Assembly (NCBI RefSeq): GCF_000151315.2
Contig: NW_011887296.1
Coordinates: forward strand, 901,095 to 965,094
Reading direction: 5' to 3'
Length of the DNA: 64,000 bases
From: Capsaspora owczarzaki ATCC 30864
Lineage: Eukaryota > Opisthokonta > Filasterea
A program made the position numbers and the translations under genes. Shown piece by piece: positions 12,364-22,916 of this stretch. The stretch's first letter is position 1. Every line of letters starts with the position of its first letter. Under the pieces are notes generated by a model. The model was not told the origin of the DNA and did no database searches. It saw only the letters and a list, made by a program, of their open reading frames with translations.

Positions 12364-13605
12364 ATGTCAGAGCAAGCGCCGAATGTGAACTGCACATACC
12401 CTTACTCGGGCGCGAACTGCACCTTGACATTCGCCGACGAGCTCGGCGGGATTTGGACGGCGTGTGAAGCAGTCTCGCTCAGCGTCTTTGGCATTCTGTC
12501 CACCGTTGGCCTGTTCATCTCACTCAGCATGGTTCGCAAGGATGGATTCCAGTTCTCTGGTGATCACAGGCTCGTGCACCTCTCAACCCTGTTGAGCATT
12601 CTGAGCGTGGTCCGATGCGTGGATGGCAATGGATGGGCCGCAACCTACCCGTTCTGGTTCGGCTTGCTTCTCTACGATATTGGTGGATGCATCGTCTTCT
12701 CCATTTGGCTCAACGTCGTCTACTCGTGGGCGCTATTTCTCTGCCGGGTCGTCTTGACACGTTCCCAAAAGTTTGCTCGCGCTGCCAAGTATGCCTTCCG
12801 AGCCTCCCTCATCTTCGTATGGACGTTGCAGCCCTTGGCCACCCTCATTGCGTTCGTCCACCACCCTTTCTATATCGGCAAGTGCATGCACTATGTCTTT
12901 TCGCTCATTATTTTGGGAGTTTGGATGAGCGGCGAAATTTGCTCGTGCTTCTTGATCCACCGAGTCCTCATGGACGCCCAGCGGCGATATGGACAAGACC
13001 GCACGGGTGTCTATACCTCAAAAGACGCCGAGAGCGTGACGGTGCCACCAAGTGCGGCCGACCCTGAAGAAAAGAAAGAGGAAGGCATGGCAAGTCGGCG
13101 ACGTCGCATGGCCGTGCGTCGCATCCACCGCCTGAATCTAATTCTCATTTTCATTGAGATTCTGGCCATTTTCGCCATGGCGTACTCGCTCTCCAATTGG
13201 CTGGACTCGCAGTATGGCTTGGAACCGCCGAATGTCATTCCGCTGCCAACTCCTGGTGGCGTGTTCTTCGAGTATGTCTTGGATATCGTCTTTGCGCTGA
13301 TTGCCACAACCATGTTTTGGTTCTTCCGGCCATCTCGCAACCGTCGAAGGTCGGATGCAAACGCTCGCGGTGCCGATCTTGACAATTCGAGCCATAGCCA
13401 GAGCCACAACGAGAGCCACAACGAGGTCGAATCGCCGCGGGGACAGTTCCGCAAAGCCTCGACAGGCCCAATGTCAATGTCACTTGTCGGTATTGGCCCT
13501 TCATCCAAATTCACCAGCCAGGCAGAACTGTCCGAGCCTGAAGTTGTTCAAGTGAGCGAGGAAGTTGTTCAAGTGAGTGAGGTTTCTTCGGAACAGAAAA
13601 ATTGA
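12364..13605 (+). CDS. Seven-transmembrane protein, family not assigned
   Basis: Intronless, 413 aa. The ATG at 12364 has an ACC just before it (good Kozak context) and follows a pyrimidine-rich leader. The N-terminus is short with two NCT glycosylation sequons, then seven hydrophobic segments at about residues 28-58, 68-86, 98-130, 145-167, 178-203, 258-285 and 300-324. The loop between segments 5 and 6 is basic and charged (SRRRRMAVRRIH). The tail of about 90 residues is hydrophilic, Ser-rich, with a short SHSQSHNESHNE repeat and a duplicated VVQVSE motif at the end. The topology suggests a GPCR-like or TOM1/GPR137-like receptor, but I see no family signature such as DRY or NPxxY, so function is left open. 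Convergent with the receptor kinase, 177 bp between stops. Confidence 0.8.
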   Translation: MSEQAPNVNCTYPYSGANCTLTFADELGGIWTACEAVSLSVFGILSTVGLFISLSMVRKDGFQFSGDHRLVHLSTLLSILSVVRCVDGNGWAATYPFWFGLLLYDIGGCIVFSIWLNVVYSWALFLCRVVLTRSQKFARAAKYAFRASLIFVWTLQPLATLIAFVHHPFYIGKCMHYVFSLIILGVWMSGEICSCFLIHRVLMDAQRRYGQDRTGVYTSKDAESVTVPPSAADPEEKKEEGMASRRRRMAVRRIHRLNLILIFIEILAIFAMAYSLSNWLDSQYGLEPPNVIPLPTPGGVFFEYVLDIVFALIATTMFWFFRPSRNRRRSDANARGADLDNSSHSQSHNESHNEVESPRGQFRKASTGPMSMSLVGIGPSSKFTSQAELSEPEVVQVSEEVVQVSEVSSEQKN

Positions 13606-13782
13606 TTGTGCATCATCAAATTCAGCTTTTGTGTGGTGGTGGTGGTGATGGAGTGTCAGTGTACTGCACTGAATAAGCATGCTTTAATAATACATGTAGC
13701 TTTGTTTCATGGAGCACGGGAACGACAGAAACGCACACTCGGCGTTTTCGTTGCGCCGAGCAAAATCACAACTCTGATGCTG

Positions 13783-16700
13783 TTACCCTCTGATCAACGC
13801 ACCAATATCTCGAATAGAGTGGCCGGAGGCCGAAGCAGTAAAGAAGGAGCAAAGATGATGGAACGAAGGACGAGCATCCGGGTCTCGCTCCCAGCAGCGA
13901 TAGATTTGCTCGAACGTCGCAACAGGACAAGCGTCAGGCTGTTCGAGCCTGCGTCCAGATTCGATCGCGGCAAGTATCTCTGGGCCAATTGTTTTGCCAT
14001 AAGGCGAGGCGCCGTATGCATAAACTTCCCCTGCAAGGTGAAGAACGAATCCGGGTCAATCAAAAACCGCGAAAACAGCAGCGCTTTCCCCAAACCCTGC
14101 TGGTCCCCTCTGTCACTTACAAGCCAAAATGCCAAACGCCCACACATCACTTTGATGCGTAAACTTGCGGAAGAGTAAACACTCAGGGGCCATCCACTGT
14201 CAAAGTTAAAAGAGTCGTATGTTAGTTTCAAGATACACTTGTGTTGCACTGTCCACCATTCGCAACCACTTGAGGGCTCACCTTGATTGGAAGCCGGCCT
14301 TTCGTCTGCATGCGATAGTAATCGCTTTCAGCGGCCAGCGAGCGCGAAAGACCAAAATCTGAAATTTTGACCGCCAGGCCAGCTCCCACGAGACAGTTGC
14401 GCGCCGCAATGTCGCGGTGCACAAACCGAATGGACTGCAGATAGTCCAGGCCGGACGCCACTTGCGCAAGGGCATGCGCAAACTCACCCACAGACCACTC
14501 GATATTGCGAAGCTGGGATTTTTGCAGCACGGCACGCAAATCGCCATACGGCATCAGCTCCAACACGCACATGAACGGCTCTGCCTCGAGCAGGGCGGCA
14601 ATGGCACGAACGACATTGGGATTGCTGAACTGCGTCACCATGCGGACTTCCTCGATAAATTCTTTGCGATCCTTGTCGGTGGCGTCCGGGAGCATTTTCT
14701 TGACGGCGACATCGAGGTACTGCTGAGTCGGGCTCGTCAGCAGGTATTGGGCATCGGCTGGCACCAGGTTTCTGGGCAGCTGACCGCGCAAAACCACGCC
14801 AAAGGCACCCGAGCCGAGTTTCGCTCCCATCAGAATACCGTCACGCAGCGATCGGGTCACCGGTGCAGCCGAGCTGTAGATTCGCTCGGATGCCGCGTAC
14901 GCATACTCTGGAGTGCTGTAGCCAACCTGACCAACCGCAGCATAGGTTGGATCGGCCGCAGCAGCTGCGTGGGGCAATTTGGCGGTGGCGTACGTTGGCT
15001 CCTCCATGACGCCTGATGAGGCCGGGGAGAGCTGGACGCTCTGCATTGGCACTAACGGCACACTGGTCTTGCTCGCCGATTCCAAGTTGTGGCGCTGACG
15101 CTGGCGGCGTCGGCGAAGCACGAGCAACGCAACAAGCAGCGCCACCACGACGATTCCTCCTGCGACGCCTCCAACAACACCGGCGACAGAGCCGCCGCTG
15201 CCTGAAGCTGCCCTCAGTCCGCTAGTAGCGGCTCCAACGGAGGCCGCAGACAATGAGCTTAGGGAGGCGGCTGACTCGGCAACAACTGCGCTGGTTGATC
15301 GAACAAACTCTGCAGATGCGGCGGAGGCGGATGCCGTGGATGCCACGGATGCGGATGCGGTCGTTGCGACGGACGCGACGGATGCGACGGATGCGAGGGA
15401 TGCTGAAGCTGTAGAAGCAGCGGAGGCAAGAATTCCGGCGGAGGCTGAAGCAGTAGAGGCCGCGGATGCCGACGCAGCCACCAGACTGGAAGCTTGAGAT
15501 GCGACGGATGCAGAGATGGCGGAGGCAAGAACTGCGGCGGAGGCTGAAGCGGTGGAAGCAGCAGACGCAGATGCAGCCACTAGATGGGAAGCGTAGGACG
15601 CAACGGATGTAGAGATGGCGAGGGCGACAGATGCAGCGGAGGCGGAAGCGGAAGAGGCAGCAGACGCTGACGCACCCGCTAAACGGGAAGCCAGCGATGC
15701 GACGGATGTGGAGATGGCGGGTGCAAGCGATGCAGTGGAGGCTGAGGCGGCAGAAGCAGCAGACGCTGAGGCAGCCGAGTTTGACAAAGCCGATGCGGCG
15801 GACGCAGAGGCCGCTGCTGGACCAATGGTGCAAGTATCGCCTTGGAGCAGGAAACCATCATAACATGTAGAGCAAGTAGTCGCGGTGGTGCATCTCAAGC
15901 AGTTGGGGGGACAGCAGTATGCGGCACCATCAAAAAAGCAAGTTGAGCAATTCGGGTGGCAGGCTGTGAAACATTCAGTGAGGCATTAGTGACCCACAGC
16001 CTATACACAAGCAACACGAAGACGACAGGCGGACACTCACCGTATGGGTTGGCGGCTGTTCCACGAGTACTCGGAGGCGGTACACCATTCGCAAAGGGAT
16101 TGTTGGTGGCCTGGAACGACCAGAGATTCGTCAGCCCTTTGAACAGCCCCGGAGGGAGGGTTGTGAGAGCGTTGTTATTGAGCGAGCTGTTGCAGTCACA
16201 AGCACACCAAAGCACGCGTCAGCGAGGGAGGAGGAGATGAGATGTCGCAAACAAATATAGTGCTTACATGACGGTAATGGAGGCAAGATCTGAGAAAGCT
16301 CCGGCTGCAATGCTTGTAATGTCACTGTTGGGCATCAGGCTGCCATGGGATGCAAGTCAATGAGCCGTGTCTCAGCAGTTCAACCAATGAATCTCTCGAA
16401 TCATTTGAAGTCGTACAGGGTTTTGAGCGCGATCAATCCGGCAAATGCGCCGGAAGGGATGGACGTCACACTGGATCCGGAACAATCGCTGGAGCAACAG
16501 TGGCATACAAGCCGTCGGGGTTTAGTGATGGCTGGTTGGAAATAACATCCATAATCCCAATGATGATGTGCTTACATCGACACGAGAGTCGAGAGCCCGG
16601 AAAACGCACCGGGAGAGATGGAGGTCAGCATGCTGTTGGAAGACGCCTCACTACGCGAGTCAACAGCAAAGTAAGGAGGACATTTGCAAGCAGACGCTTC

Positions 16701-18003
16701 GAGCGCAAAACTTACATGCGCTGGAGAGACCCCAACCCTGCAAAGACATTTGGCGGCAAGCTTCTCAAGTTCCCACCGTCAAAGTTTCTGTTGAGCCGAA
16801 CAATGTAGACGAGAGAGAAAAAGAACAGGTCAAAATGCATGGGGCGAAATGAGAAACGTGGCAGGTGGATGCTCAAATGAAAGCAAAGACGAATCATCGA
16901 GACATGCCGTACAAGTAGGTCAACGAGTTGAGGCCGGTGAAGGCTCCAGGAGCAATGATACTAATTTGAGTCGAAGGCAGCCATCTGTAGGCGTGGTCGA
17001 AGAAGGGACTGTGAGTAGCACTCAAGGAGGCGCATCGCAATGGTCTGCAATCTGTTTGTCCTCGTTACAATTGTTCAAGCGAGGATAGACCTGAGAATGC
17101 GTTCGCCGAGAGGGTTGTAATATTTGTGCTCGATAAATACCTGCGACAGGGGAGGGAGGTGAGTACCACCTCCTAGATGATCACAACACAGTGCCAAGCC
17201 GAAGGAGCGTTCAAAACCCAAAAGCGTTCCTTACAGAGCTTTGAGAGTGGATATGGACGAAACTGCAGCAGGAACGCTTAAGAACGGAGTGCTGGCCAGA
17301 ATCCTGTTGACAAACAACAAACAGGTCAGACACCAAATCAACTGTCGGTGAAAAGTCCATCCAAAGCGGGTTGAATACGTACAAAGTTTGGAGGCTTGGC
17401 AAGTTGTTGAAAGCAGTCGGGGACAGCACTTGGATTGGATTCTCATTGAGATACCTGGAACGCAAACCGACGCAAGCGCATCAGAGTCCGGACGTCCAAC
17501 AAACTCGGAAAGATCGACAGGCTTACAGTACAGTCAGAGCATTGAGACCAGAGAATGCGCTTGGTCCTATCGTCGTAATCTTGCCGTCGTAATCTTGCAG
17601 CCACTCAGATCGCTGCCAGGGACGAGAACAAGGAAAGAGCGAGAGCGCGAAAACGTCAGAAGCTGCGAACAATGGATGTCAAAACAACTCCCGCGAACCA
17701 GCGACGAATCGAAATTTACATGAACTGCGCTGTGGTTGGGAAGTTTGTTGGAACGGTGGTGATTGCGGTTGAGCATGCGTAGACTTGCTGGGTATCGCAG
17801 GTGCAAACAGTGCAAGCGTTGGCAGCGTCTGCACCCAGCACCGCGCTGCTTGCCGCGAGCCACCCGATGCAAGCGACCTTTGCGACAAGCAGAACCACCA
17901 TCAGTCCCAGTCGACGCTGCAGCCGCGTCGTCGCTGCGGGTGCCCCTGCGAGTGCACCTCTTGCTGCGGTGGTGGTGGTGGTCTCGCACCGCATTTTCAT
18001 CAC
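13783..18003 (-). CDS. LRR receptor tyrosine kinase; one exon carries a frame-breaking duplication
   Basis: Exons, minus strand: 18003..17720, 17612..17527, 17454..17383, 17303..17235, 17140..17069, 16984..16913, 16787..16716, 16650..16576, 16488..16417, 16339..16268, 16186..16041, 15963..14282, 14196..14121, 14030..13783. Order: signal peptide, Cys-rich cap, ten LRRs, a Cys-rich stretch (CHPNCSTC, CLRC, CSTC), an Ala/Ser-rich stalk (about 15280-15830 in the window), one TM helix, a juxtamembrane part rich in Tyr, and a tyrosine kinase. The kinase has GSGAFG, VAVKK, HRDIAARN, DFG, two activation-loop Tyr, WMAPE, SDVWAFGI and a CW..DP..RP end. It should phosphorylate Tyr on ligand binding at the plasma membrane. 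The second exon is 86 nt instead of 72 through a 14-bp tandem duplication; counting one copy, all exons sum to 1,028 codons in frame. As given the frame breaks there. Ligand unknown. Confidence 0.88.
15280..15830 (-). repeat. Ala/Ser-rich repeat region in receptor stalk
   Basis: Coding repeat, about 180 residues almost only Ala and Ser with regular Val, Leu and Ile. Loose units of about 30 residues recur (variants of ASxxVASxASxLVAASASAAS). It separates the Cys-rich stretch from the TM helix; such compositions are commonly extended and O-glycosylated, which is inference here. Confidence 0.85.
17571..17598. repeat. 14-bp perfect tandem duplication in an LRR exon
   Basis: Copies at 17571-17584 and 17585-17598 are identical. 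They lie in the first LRR exon of the receptor kinase and add 14 nt to a module that is 72 nt in most sister exons, shifting the frame. Confidence 0.93.
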
Positions 18004-18985
18004 GATTCGGAGGTTTGCGATTGTTCCCGTTCGTCAGTCAGCTGTAATGAAGCGAGCTTTGCGGGCCTTTTGGCGGTCGTAGTCTTGTGCTTTTGTAGTG
18101 CTTGTCGTCTTGCAAGTTTCCTGACCTCCGCGGCGTGTGTGTGTGTGTACGTCTCTGTTCTTGGGTCGTTGATCTAACAAGGGGAAAAGAATGCCAATCA
18201 GCAAAGACACAGAACAGAACGAACCTCACACACACTGTACACTGGGACGGCTGGTGGCAGGGATGAAGGGAAGGAAGGAAAAGCGGACAAGTAGGAGAGC
18301 ACGGAGGCGGAGGAGTGGGTGTTGGGGGGGGGGCTTGGACAAGGGTGAGGCAGGGCGGGCAGGCAGGTGAGCGGGGGTGGCAAAATGATGGGGCAATACA
18401 ATACAATACAACACAATACAATCAAACAAAAAATAAAAGTGAGATCAACAAAGTAAAGGCGGAGAAGCGCAGTGATTGAGATGTAGGCAATGAGTGTATT
18501 GACTTGTAGGTGATCAAGAGTTGATGAAGGAGGGAGAAGGGGGGAGAAGGGGCATTTTGGTGGCGCTCAACTCATCACCCGTCGGCACCAACAACAACAA
18601 CGACAACAACAACAACAACACATTGCGCTACCACCACCACCACCACCACCACCACTACTACTACTACCATCAGTAATCACTACTGCACTTGGGTGGAAGT
18701 GAGAAGTAAAAAAACTTGGAGAACGAGTGGAGACTTTTTGCAGTGGGAAAATCCCCACTCTGTGAACTCGATTCACTCCACTCGCTCCAGTGTGAGATGC
18801 GGGACGAGTCAAGTGAAAGTGGGTCGTTCGAGTGTCGCATTGATTGTGTGAAATTGTGTGGGAGTTTGAGTTGAAGTGGAGACGTTTTCCATTGCAAATC
18901 CTTACGCTGCGAAATCTCGCTCCAGTTTGAGATTCACTCCAGTATTTTATTTATTTTGAATACAGAATTTTAGTTTACAACACAA
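18004..18985. other. Divergent promoter region, receptor kinase / TTC1
   Basis: No gene supported. Contains AATAC repeats near 18395-18420, a trinucleotide (CAA, then CAC) tract at 18588-18665, and two diverged copies of a block with GTGGAGAC and CTCGCTCCAGT at about 18728-18805 and 18868-18940. The latter may be shared promoter elements or an old duplication. Confidence 0.5.
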
Positions 18986-20514
18986 ATGTCAGACGACGAA
19001 GGTGAGACCTTCTACGACGCTCAGCCAGAGCACCAAGCCGAGAGCCTTCCTACCACGACGACGACGACGACGCCGACGACGACCGTCTCAGTCTCAAGCG
19101 ATGCTGCACCCACCGCGACCGAGGAGATGACTACTGCTACTACTTCTACTATTACTCCTGCGAGTGCTGCTGCTTCATCATCGAACGGCAGCAGCACGAC
19201 GCGTGGCGACGGCAACGACCTAGAGTCTGCTGCTCAGTCATCATCGCCAAGCACAGGCGCACCAGCCACGGAGCCAGTGCAGCCAGCAATGCAGGATGGT
19301 GGCCATGCCGAGACAGAGCAGGCGGCCGCTTCATTGACCGCGGACAGCGTCGAGAACGCCGAGAACGTTGAGAACGTCGAAACGGAGGCTGAAATCCCGC
19401 CAATTGCGCGCGAACTCACTGACGATGACCGAGTAAGAAAGAACAACGCTCGACGCATCATCACCAAAGTGGAACTTGTTGGTATTGACTGGGTGATTTG
19501 GCGGGGAGTAGGCACGCTTGAAAGAACTGCGACAGTCCGGAAACGCTCACTTTGGCGCTGGCCGATACAATGAAGGTAAACAAAGTCAACCGAGCCAGTT
19601 ACGCATTGATACATGGATCTCACGGTTCATGGATGCATTTGGTGCAGCCATCACCGATTACACGGAGGCCTTGGACATTGCAGCAAGCGCGGGCGACGTT
19701 GAAGCGGCCATTTTCTTCTCAAACCGTGCGGCATGCTATTCCAAGCTGGTACGTGTGCCGTGTCCATGGTGGTGATGGTGCAGGTTTCAATCTCGCAGCT
19801 GAATTCGTGGGTGTTGCTTTTGGCAGAACAATCATGCACTGGTAGTTGAAGACTGCGATGACGGTAGGCAAATCAACAACAGCGTTATGGTCTTTGTTTG
19901 ACAGCGGGTATTTCTCTTGCCTGGGTCTCATTCCCTCCTCGTGCTGTCATCACTTTGTATCTTTAACAGCATTGCGAATCAATCCCGAATACGGCAAAGC
20001 ACTGACTAGGCGTGCGGTTGCGAACGAAGCGCTGGAACATTTAGACGAGGCGCTTCGCGGTATGTTCGAACGCCAGCCTCCTAGAATATTTGTTCTTTCT
20101 TCTGCCAGAAGCTCGTTGTATTCACAAACTAGCTGCTTCTGATCGCTACGCTTGTTAGATTACGAGGCGCTCTTGAAACTGGATCCGAACGACGCGGCCG
20201 CAAAGCGGGCTGTCAAGCGACTTCCTGACCAAATCCGAGAACGAAATGAAAAGCTCAAGGACGAAATGCTTGGTATGCAAAGTGATGGTGAAAAAAAGAG
20301 TGAAGGAGACGGGGGATTCGATTCGCCGTTTCATTTCTCACGTCGTTCCTTGACCTTCGCTTTTGTTTGTTTGGGGTTTTTTTCCTTGACCCGATCAGGC
20401 AAGCTCAAATCTCTCGGCAACATGGTACTTGGAAAGTTTGGTCTGTCCACGGACAACTTCCAGATGGTGCAAGACCCGACCAGTGGATCGTACTCGATCA
20501 ACTTTAAGCAATAG
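18986..20514 (+). CDS. TTC1: Tetratricopeptide repeat protein 1 (TTC1)
   Basis: CDS join(18986..19432, 19512..19575, 19648..19748, 19827..19863, 19970..20059, 20159..20272, 20399..20514), 322 aa, frame-consistent. The N-terminal 150 residues are acidic, Thr/Ser-rich and likely disordered. Three TPR motifs follow (LRQSGNAHFGAGRYNEAITDY; FFSNRAACYSKL; ALRINPEYGKALTRRAVAN), then the family-specific end LPDQIRERNEKLKDEMLGKLK and FGLSTDNFQ..QD..TGSYSINF, nearly the same as animal TTC1. TTC1 is an adaptor for Hsp70/Hsp90 and Ras/Galpha in animals; an adaptor role is inferred. Convergent with gluconokinase, 91 bp between stops. Confidence 0.95.
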
Positions 20515-20605
20515 CGTAACATTTGGTGATTTGTGCATGGCAACCTGGGAGTTGTGTAATTCTACATTGTACCAACTAGATTATGTGTAAACTATGGGGG
20601 TATTG

Positions 20606-21334
20606 TCAGGCCATCACAAAAATTTGAATAGTGTCGAGAGATTGACGAGCATCAACCGCCAGCACCTGATACTCGCGTGGCGAATCGAGCGTTGGATCTT
20701 CCAGCAGCGCAAATTGCGATTGCAGCAACGAGGCAGGCATAAAGTGACCAGTGCGATCACGAATCCGCGCGTCAAACACCTCGAATGGAGCTTGTAAATG
20801 GACGAACGCTATGCTTGGCGCCGTGGATGCACCCGTATGCGCGTCAGGACCCTCAGCGAGCACTTTGCGGTACAATTGCCGAAGCGCCGAGCAAGCCAGA
20901 ATCAGCGTTTCAGGCGCCTTGGCAGCATCACTGTCATTGCTCTCGTTATGACTATCATCATGGATGATGTTAGCATTATTATCAGCGCTAGTCTGGTCGG
21001 ACGAATGGACGCTGCTGGGATTGGCTTGGCTGCGAAATCGCTGCTCGGTGACGTGCTCCAGGATCTTGGCTCGGAGGGCCGCCAGCCATGGCGCCCGGTC
21101 ACGGTCGGAGAGCGGAATGCCCGCGCCCATCTTGGCCTTGTTGGAGGGCGGGTGCAGGTCGTCTGCGTCGAGCAGTCTTGCCGCGCCGGTCTGGCGGATT
21201 TCTCGTCCTGATGCACTGCTCGCACTCCATCCGTCCGCCAGCGCTTGAGCCACGGTCGATTTGCCACATGCGCTCACGCCCATCACAATGATGACTAGTG
21301 GCGATGGGTGACTGCCAGACACCTCAGCACTCAT
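20606..21334 (-). CDS. IDNK: Gluconokinase (thermoresistant/IDNK type)
   Basis: Intronless, 242 aa. It phosphorylates D-gluconate with ATP to 6-phosphogluconate, feeding the pentose phosphate pathway. Seen: P-loop GVSACGKST at about residues 19-27; DADDLHPPSNKAKM, the gluconate-binding and lid signature; GIPLSDRDRAPWL; ACSALRQLYR; and the C-terminal HFMP.SLL.SQ..LLE.P. A hydrophilic insert of about 40 residues (Asn/Asp/Ser-rich, near residues 105-145) makes it longer than the usual 180 residues. First of four minus-strand genes packed with 83-142 bp spacers. Confidence 0.95.
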   Translation of the reverse strand: MSAEVSGSHPSPLVIIVMGVSACGKSTVAQALADGWSASSASGREIRQTGAARLLDADDLHPPSNKAKMGAGIPLSDRDRAPWLAALRAKILEHVTEQRFRSQANPSSVHSSDQTSADNNANIIHDDSHNESNDSDAAKAPETLILACSALRQLYRKVLAEGPDAHTGASTAPSIAFVHLQAPFEVFDARIRDRTGHFMPASLLQSQFALLEDPTLDSPREYQVLAVDARQSLDTIQIFVMA

Positions 21335-21420
21335 GCGAGCAAGAAAATCGTGACTGCGGCAAATCTTCCAATTTGGAAGCTGAGATTCACAGTTGGGTGT
21401 TTATTATGTTACAGGAGCAA

Positions 21421-22498
21421 CTACAAATGCTTCATGGCCTCCTTTTGAGTCAGACGAGGCAGGACGTGGCGAAAGTTGCGAACAAATGCGCGAACAACGG
21501 ACGGACGAACGCGTGCATGCTGCCGAAGCGCCCAACCCATGGCCTTCTGGATGAAAAAGTCCGTTTCGTCGTGTCGCGCGAGGACGAAGGTGAACAGCAA
21601 GTCCTCGTTGGTCTTCTCCTTGTACTGCAGCTGGTGCAGAAGCGCCATGCGACGAACCCACAAGCAGTCGTCGGCAATCCAGGCGCGCATGACCGGCTCG
21701 AGCTCGTCGCGGTTTGCCATCACCACTTCTCCGACGACTGTGGTGGAAAGGCCGTCGATCGTGTCCCACCAAGCATGCAGCTGGGCAATCTCTTTCGTAA
21801 AGTTGAGAATGTCCAAGCCCGTCGTCGCGACTGCCGGTGTCGGGTCCTTGGTGTCCTTGTTCGCGGATGCAGAAGTCTTTTTCGAGCGCAGGAGCTTGAC
21901 GTGGGGCTGGACAACAAAATGCTGCAGGAAGTTCATGGCAAAGTAGTGGCATTCGCGCTCGGGCTGGGCAAACAAGAGTCGAATCGTTGCGGCGGAGGCG
22001 TCGAACGAGGCCGGATGGATGGCCTTTTCTGCCAGCTCGGTGAGAATGGCGGAGCTGAGGGCCGTGCGTTGGGGCGATTTCAAGCCAAAGTAGTGGAACA
22101 AGCTACGCATGTACTTGCGCATGTGGGCTGCCTCGGCAGCATTCGCTCCGCGCGTGTAGTGTGCGCGCACAATGTCAACCACAGATTGCGCAAACCGCTG
22201 TTCCTGAGGTGGGATGGTTGGCAGCACAGCAGCGTGTGTGTAGTGCGGGGTGTTGATGGCAGACGCAGTATCGACGTACGAAAGCTTGGTCGTGAGAGGC
22301 GATGGCGAACTGTGGGTAAAGCTGGTCGTGAATGCTGGCCAAGTGTGCTTCCCGGATGATGCGGCAGCAGCAGCAGAAGCAGCGCCGCCCTTCGCAAGAC
22401 GCGCAGCAGCCGATACGAGCTTCATCTTGGAGGAGGGCTTCTTTTTGGCCGAAGAGTGAGTTGATGCGTCTGCGGAGTCGTCGCTTGGCTCTGAAGCG

Positions 22499-22530
<32 letters not shown>

Positions 22531-22833
22531 GTCCTCGGGCTCCTCGTCCTCGTGATTGTCGTCGTCGTTTTTCTCACTGGACTGACGGTTTCGACCGTTG
22601 CCAGGCGAAGCTTGACGGTAGGTTGAGCGCCCTGCTTTGCGAGTAATTGCTGGCAATGCCTGCGCGGCGGTTCTCTTGACGCTAGCACGCGTTGCAGCCA
22701 AAGATGCTTGTTGGGTTTGTTTAGATGCTGTGGATGATGATGTTGTTGTTGCGGATGTAGTCGTTGAATCGGTCGAGCTCGAGTCAATCGGCAGAGTGGG
22801 GACGCGTCGCGGTGAATGGCGCAAAGCACTCAT
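21421..22833 (-). CDS. AlkD-like DNA alkylation repair protein
   Basis: Intronless, 470 aa. The C-terminal 300 residues are a HEAT-like helical repeat protein of the AlkD DNA glycosylase family, which removes alkylated bases (3-methyl- and 7-methylpurines). Seen: LHAWWDTIDGLS, holding the Trp and Asp expected at the catalytic site; DDCLWVRRMALLHQL with the Trp-x-Arg-Arg; and ETDFFIQKAMGWALRQ. The N-terminal 170 residues are low-complexity with basic patches and a run of Asp (about residues 80-90), possibly a nuclear-targeting tail. An insert of about 25 residues (KTSASANKDTKD) splits the domain. Activity is inferred from motifs. Confidence 0.88.
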
Positions 22834-22916
22834 TCAACGAACGGGAAAAAATTAAGGACTGAAGGGATATTGAGTTTGGGATTTGGAAATACTGAGAAGC
22901 AACTTGGAAAAGTTGC

